Assembly: GCA_028023455.1 (NCBI GenBank)
Contig: JAQFVV010000021.1
Span: forward strand, 7,966,853 to 8,030,852
Direction of reading: 5' to 3'
Source of the DNA: Epiperipatus broadwayi
Lineage: Eukaryota; Onychophora; Udeonychophora; Euonychophora; Peripatidae
Length of the DNA stretch: 64,000 nt
In this document: in pieces, positions 58,960-64,000 of the stretch
How the letters are laid out: every line of letters begins with the position of its first letter
Position numbering within the stretch: the first letter of the stretch is position 1
Program-made: the position numbers and the translations under genes
Notes under the pieces: generated by a model
Told to the model about the DNA's origin: nothing
Database searches by the model: none
What the model saw: the letters and a program-made list of their open reading frames with translations, nothing else

Positions 58960-60065
58960 TATATTAATATTTTTAATTGCATATAAATGATTTTTACAGT
59001 TGGTCAAAGATGTAATATTTAGGAACACAAATGCTTCATGAAACAATCGAGCATGAATATGTTACTACGACAAATTCCGAGCAGATTCTGAATAAACATT
59101 TTTAAATAAACTTGCAAATAGATTCAACCATTCATTTACTAATGGCAATTTATTTTGCCTGATAAAAGGAGATATCCTCTTTTATTTGATTTTGGCCATG
59201 AATACTGTAAATAAATTAAGCATGGATAGCTAGGAAGACTCAAACTTTATATCAGCAACGATTTTAGTTTGGCAATCAACAGATCAATTATTATTATAAA
59301 TAATTTAAATTAAATACTAACAATTTTAATCGCACATAAATGCTTTTTAGGCTGATAAAATATGTAATACTTAGGACTATAAATACTTCACAAAACAATT
59401 GTATCTAAATATGTTACATATGATCAGTGGTAAAAATCAATATTTGAAACAGTAAGCTGGCTTGATTGATGTGGAAACTAGAACAGCTGCTAATATTAAG
59501 TTTCAATCTTTTGGGACATCAATACTTGATTTATTTATAATATATATAGTTGAAGATTAGATGAAAGAAGATAGCTCCTTATAAATGACAAAATGAAATG
59601 GCATTGATATATGATAAAGTGAACAGACTTACAATATATATGATTGAACATCATATAAAAGAGGTTGTCTTCTTTCATCAGAATAATTGGATTGACATTG
59701 GTATACAAAGGAGTAAACATGCTTGCAAGTTTATTTTTAAATGAAACTTTAAAATCTGCTTACAATTTGTTCTAATGACATATTCAGAAGTGATTGTTCT
59801 GTGAAGTATTTATATTCCTAAATGCTGCAAAAATCATTTACTTGTGATTAAAATTATAATTAGTATTTAATTTAAATTAATATTTGAAATTGTAAATTAG
59901 ATTGATTAATTTGTGAACTAAGATTGCCTCTAATATAAAGTTCTTCTTTTCAGCTGCCAATATTTGGTTTATTTACACTATTTATGATCAAAAGTCAGAA
60001 GAAAGAGGATATCTTCTTTTATCAGACAAAATAAATTGACATTGATATACAAAAGGGTAAACAAT
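58960..60065. repeat. Old dispersed repeat, two direct and one inverted copy
   Basis: TAATATTTAGGAACACAAAT with CTTCATGAAACAAT near 59010-59050 recurs in diverged form near 59365-59400 (TAATACTTAGGACTATAAAT, CTTCACAAAACAAT), and inverted near 59775-59825. Shared AAAAGGAGATATCCTCTTTT-type blocks occur at 59165, 59565/59660 and 60005. Non-coding; family unknown. Confidence 0.55.
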
Positions 60066-60069
60066 TAAA

Positions 60070-60770
60070 ATTACCCCAAATTCAGAACTCAACCAGACTA
60101 GCCAAGAAAATGCACTCCAAAACACTACCAACGATTTCATTGCTACAAGCAGACTTCTCAAGTGTAAAGAACTACAAAATAACAACATAGTTGTACAAAA
60201 AATTACCCAGAATTCCACTTATTTTCTATACACCCTTAAAACTAAAAGAACTTTTAAATGAGTTAATTGCTTCAGAATCATAAATTTTCAGCAGAATTCA
60301 TAATTATAATGTGAAAAAGTTTCATTGTGAATATCCAAATGATTCTCAATTTCAAAAAATACAACCGTATTCAAACACTAAATCTTTAAAATGCTTAGCC
60401 TCTGATTTCTCAAGTAATAGGTCATGCTGCTTTGTATTGCCTTAATAAACAAAAAATATAATCTGTACAATAAACGTAATAGGTGAATGACATTATGATT
60501 GGTGATATAGAATACAATTTTCAAGTACTTGGATGTGTAATAAATCATTCTTCCATATCTTGTGATAAAAATTACAGAGTTCAGTAATATTGCAAATAAT
60601 TTCTTCTAAATTCTTCTATTTAGCCCTAGACATCATGATATGATTTTTTAAAAAATATATGTGTACCAATAAAAAGATCAATGCTAATTAATTCTCTCCA
60701 AGCTGCCTGCATTTCCATCTCTGAATCAACATGTGTCACATAGCAATATAGTATAGCTAATCATCATAAA
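60070..60770. other. Noncoding stretch
   Basis: A plus-strand frame about 60050-60260 (with ITPNSELNQTSQENALQN) and its minus shadow (59988-60218) are of normal complexity, but I recognise no family and there is no start or splice evidence. Confidence 0.35.
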
Positions 60771-60776
60771 CATTTT

Positions 60777-61222
60777 ACTTTTAAGACAGGCTTTTAACCT
60801 GTATCACATGTGCCTTGAAATTTATAATAGTCAAGCAATATCTTTATTTTGCCAATAGAGGGACCTCTCAAACCATGACACAAAATAGCGACTTTTATAA
60901 AAATAAGAGTGGCCATCTTTAACCTAACTTTACACTTACATAGGCCAATCTGAAGCATCATTATTTGGGAGCATGAAACTGTTGTTCTCTCCACTTTTTA
61001 AGTACATTATTTCCTATACAAATTAACATTCATGAAATCTTGCAATTTACGAGTTAAGTGGAAAGTTAGGTTAAAGATAAGATGGCTGCTCTTATCTTTA
61101 TAAAAGTCACTATCTTGTGTCATGGTTTAAGAGATCCCTCTATCAACAAAATGAAGATATTGCTTGAACTATTATAAATTTCAAGGTGCACGAGATACAG
61201 GTTAAAAGCCTGTCTTAAAAGT
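60777..61222. mobile_element. Foldback MITE, ~165-bp arms
   Basis: ACTTTTAAGACAGGCTTTTA at the left is the inverse of TAAAAGCCTGTCTTAAAAGT at the right. The arms include AACCTGTATC, GAGGGA and CCATGACACAA blocks and their inverses, separated by about 110 bp. The arms differ at several positions, so it is older than the 9985 hairpin. No coding content. Confidence 0.8.
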
Positions 61223-61344
61223 ATTTATGTATACTTCCTGAGTGCTTAATAAATTATTACAACTCATAAACATTTTAGCATATTAGCATGTATTGAATAT
61301 TAGTTATCATATGAAATGTGACAATGTGATTTACATCTTAACAT

Positions 61345-61513
61345 AAGTAATATTTATTAAGGCTATAACCTTAAGACTGTGCACCTGAAACAATGACAGT
61401 AGGGACCTCTGCAAATCTTTAACACAAGATTTATTTAAAAGATTTGCAGAGGTCTCTACTGTCATTTTTTCAGGTGCATAGTCTTAAGGTTATAGCCTTA
61501 ATAAATATTACTT
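61345..61513. mobile_element. Compact hairpin MITE
   Basis: AAGTAATATTTATTAAGGCT and its inverse AGCCTTAATAAATATTACTT bound a 169-bp near-perfect hairpin with a short central loop around ACAAGATTTATTTAAAAG. It shares end motifs and GGTTATAGCCTT / GAGGTC blocks with the insertion in the LINE at 47757-48230. Confidence 0.8.
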
Positions 61514-61733
61514 TACATAAGGAGTATGTACTTTATAAATATAATTATCTTAATATAAGATGGAGCATGCACTAACATTAAATTTTGTTATAAATTGGGA
61601 AAAAAAGGCTAATGAAACATTTAAAATAATTCAACCACATATAAAAATGAAGCTATAAACCAGAAGAATGCTTTTAAATGGTTTGCAAAATTTTGTTGGA
61701 TGCCCAATTGTGGAACAGTCTAATGTCAGATTT

Positions 61734-61740
<7 letters not shown>

Positions 61741-61782
<42 letters not shown>
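61741..61782. repeat. (TA)n microsatellite
   Basis: Pure TA run of about 42 bp. Confidence 0.95.
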
Positions 61783-61785
<3 letters not shown>

Positions 61786-61789
61786 TAAG

Positions 61790-62615
61790 TATCTATGTGT
61801 TTAAGAAGTTAAATTGTAATATGTGCTATATAGATTAGTTGAACAGTGAGACTATTGAAGACATTACGTGAAGTTGTAAAACACATTGTTAAATTTCATA
61901 TTGCAACTCACAATGTAGCCATACTAATATTTTAAATTTTTTGAAATATATATACTGTATAAATATGTAATACATATGATGATTAATAGACGGCAGTGCA
62001 GGGGTTTGGAGAAAGAACCAATCATCTTGTACAATCACTTAAGTTCATTTTTTTATTAATACTGTTTAATGTTAACTATATAAATATTTATATATTTTAG
62101 CTTTCATTCATGCTTAGCATGCTTTTGATATATTATATCATAATCATAGCTCTTTTGGATTTTATTATAGATTGTCTTTATATATACTTGATAGCTATTT
62201 TTGTATTTAATTATTTAAATTTATTATTAGTTACTCAAATATATTTAAAGTTGTTCAGAGAGCCCACTTTTTTGATAGGGGATTCTGGTATATTTTCTGT
62301 GTATAGCACATTCATTATTGGATATTATCAAGCCTCCTCAATCTTTTGTCCTTTGTGTGCAAAAGAGATCTGCCCTGGATAGATCTACTTTATGAACTGA
62401 TTATTGCTCATATTTTACAAATATAGAAGAGTATTCACTACTTTTCTTGGCCCTGTTATATAAATAATTGTGCGGGGCCAGAAATGATCTTTCTTTAACC
62501 TTTCAACTATCTACTAGTTTTTTCAGGATTTTTTTCTAGACTAAATAAAAGATAATCTCTAAAGAAGACTATTACAAAACTGAAACATTAAAGAAAATAT
62601 ATATAAAAAAAGCAT
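61790..62615. other. AT-rich noncoding stretch
   Basis: The 90-residue hydrophobic frame at 62110-62382 is AT-driven (Ile/Leu/Tyr) with no recognisable family; not called as a gene. Confidence 0.4.
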
Positions 62616-62621
62616 TGATAC

Positions 62622-62760
62622 AAAATGATTATTTATCTTTTCAACATGTGTATGATCAGATGGATCAGCAATATAAGATGGCACAGAGAGTTGAGGGTCA
62701 TGTGAAAGTCTGAGTTTGAGTCCCTTCTATATTACATTATATGTGCAGGTGTGTGTAAGC
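62622..62760 (+). repeat. Truncated family 3a repeat, tRNA-like part only
   Basis: GATTATTTATCTTTTCAACA, then ATGTGT, GATCAGCAATATAAGATGGC, and box-B-like GAGTTTGAGTCCCTTCTATA. The hammerhead half is missing; the insertion begins just 3' of where the ribozyme would lie. Confidence 0.6.
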
Positions 62761-62764
62761 CTGT

Positions 62765-63690
62765 TCAGTATATTAAGTTAAAATGGTGTTAAATTAATTG
62801 CATACTATATAACTGCTTGTCATATGAAAGTTAAGTATCTATCCATTATAAATAACGATTTATACGTAACACAATTAATTTTAATACTATACATATTTCT
62901 ATAATATTATCTAACTTCTATAAAATTAATAATTGCAATATTCAAATTATTAATTATTTTTTTACCACAGTTAATTAATGAAACAACAAAATTCATTATC
63001 TCACCACTACTGCAATTATTTAAAAAAAACATTAAAAAGATTATCTTGTTATTAGTGATGTTGGTCAGTTTTATTTCTGCTGCAGTTGGTTTTTTGGAAT
63101 GGTGTCAAATTTAAAGATTAGCCATACAACTATGCTTTTTATGTGTATTATTAAAACTGAAAAAAGAGTCTAATAGAACAGGAGAAATTAATAGAATTAA
63201 GAATTGATGGAAATATAAAATCAATACATAAAAAAAGTTGAAGTGATACATTTTGGATTGAAATGAGAAATGAACATCTTTGTACGGCAAAGAAAGCTTA
63301 AGTTGTATAATTGCAAACTATTTTTATTACTTGTTTTTTTAATTAGATTTTTCTGCAATAGCAACTATTAAAAACAACAAAAGAGAGACTAAAATTAGTT
63401 AATAAATAATTAAGAAATGTCATTAATTAAAAACATATTCTAGTCACATGGAGGCTCAAGTATATTGTAATATGTATATTCTATTTTACAAGAGACCCTG
63501 CATGTTTTGTTATATTTGGTAGTGTGTCTGATTGGGTACTGGGCGTTCCAGTATTGATTCTGGCACTCACTGTTCTTTTACTCATTTACTTCTATCTGAT
63601 ACAGCTATGCTTGATATATAAGTAAGGACTTTCATTTTCTCATAGCGTATAAGAACTTTTTGTATGTGTTTTTTTGGAAAGTATTGTCAT
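62765..63690. other. AT-rich noncoding stretch
   Basis: No supported gene or recognised repeat. Confidence 0.45.
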
Positions 63691-63783
63691 TTTTTTTTCA
63701 TATGTCAAATGCCTTGACTGAGAAGTGAACCTGGGCCAGCTGCTTGGAAGGCAGCTACACTAACCACTAGGCCACCAACACTT
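63690..63783 (-). pseudogene. tRNA-Gly(TCC)-derived retroposon
   Basis: On the minus strand: GTTGGTGGCCTAGTGGTTAG, anticodon arm GCTGC-CTTCCAA-GCAGC (anticodon TCC), T-arm GGTTCACTTCTC, then TTTGACATATG and poly-A. It shares the TTTGACAT trailer with the copy at 19184-19273, so both come from the same source transcript. Acceptor pairing is lost. Confidence 0.75.
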
Positions 63784-64000
63784 CAAACTTCTTATGAATT
63801 CCCAAACAATAAAGCCATATGCTTTTGCTTCATGTTGTTTTGTGCAGGGGGTATCTCATCTGACCTGGATGGAATTGGAAAATTCCAGGATTGATTTTCA
63901 CACTTGAACTTTGACCCTTGAACTTCTTATAAACTCCCAAGGAATAAAGCCACTGACCTTTTCTAACTGAGTTTTCCAACAACTTTTAGGTATGCAATTT

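Noticed and set aside
62110-62382. 90-residue hydrophobic ORF that could be read as a membrane protein
   Set aside because: Ile/Leu/Tyr content follows from AT-rich DNA; no family resemblance.

Overview
The window is strongly AT-rich eukaryotic (animal) DNA, made almost entirely of intergenic or intronic sequence and repeats. It contains no convincing cellular protein-coding gene. The evidence is CpG-poor AT-rich background, TA microsatellites, tRNA-derived retroposons, 5'-truncated LINEs with CATCACAT or GATGAT tails, Penelope-like elements (PLEs) with a GIY-YIG nuclease, and relics of hAT, mariner and possibly piggyBac DNA transposons. The set fits an invertebrate metazoan genome; I cannot name the species from the sequence.

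Layout. 0-5.6 kb: a foldback repeat carrying hammerhead-ribozyme (HHR) sequences, unique AT-rich DNA, then a ~2 kb DNA transposon (TTAA / 14-bp inverted ends) with one acidic exon and a splice donor. 7.7-9.2 kb: a 5'-truncated PLE with two open frames (reverse transcriptase, then GIY-YIG nuclease). 10-16.9 kb: a near-perfect 444-bp hairpin element and a dense cluster of HHR-bearing foldbacks. 19-23.3 kb: a tailed tRNA-Gly pseudogene with target-site duplication, more HHR repeats, and a LINE 3' end with a cysteine/histidine knuckle. 27.6-29.8 kb: an RTE-like LINE relic and a second PLE, both on the minus strand. 34.3-35.5 kb: nested HHR repeats and a tRNA-like sequence. 38.6-40.6 kb: a hAT element with an 8-bp target duplication. 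41.2-43.1 kb: LINE ends. 47.1-49.3 kb: an RTE-like LINE split by another repeat, next to a mariner relic. 51.7-52.4 and 55.5-56.2 kb: two inverted-dimer elements with 12-13-bp target duplications, derived from the terminal region of the second PLE. 58-62.8 kb: LINE tail, hairpin MITEs and a truncated HHR element. 63.7 kb: a tRNA-Gly-derived retroposon.

The main result is that at least three unrelated repeat families here carry hammerhead ribozyme motifs (CTGANGA core, helix II, GAAA, very short stem III, NUH cleavage triplet, extended helix I). The best copies are at 12924-12982(-), 13177-13235(+), 34898-34956(+), 23213-23254(+) and 44345-44388(-). In family 1 the ribozymes lie in both arms of foldback elements, facing outward. 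The PLE-derived foldbacks at 51.7 and 55.5 kb have the same inverted-dimer plan with one extra single-sided tail. This suggests that several HHR repeat families propagate as Penelope-type terminal-repeat dimers or retrozyme-like RNAs.
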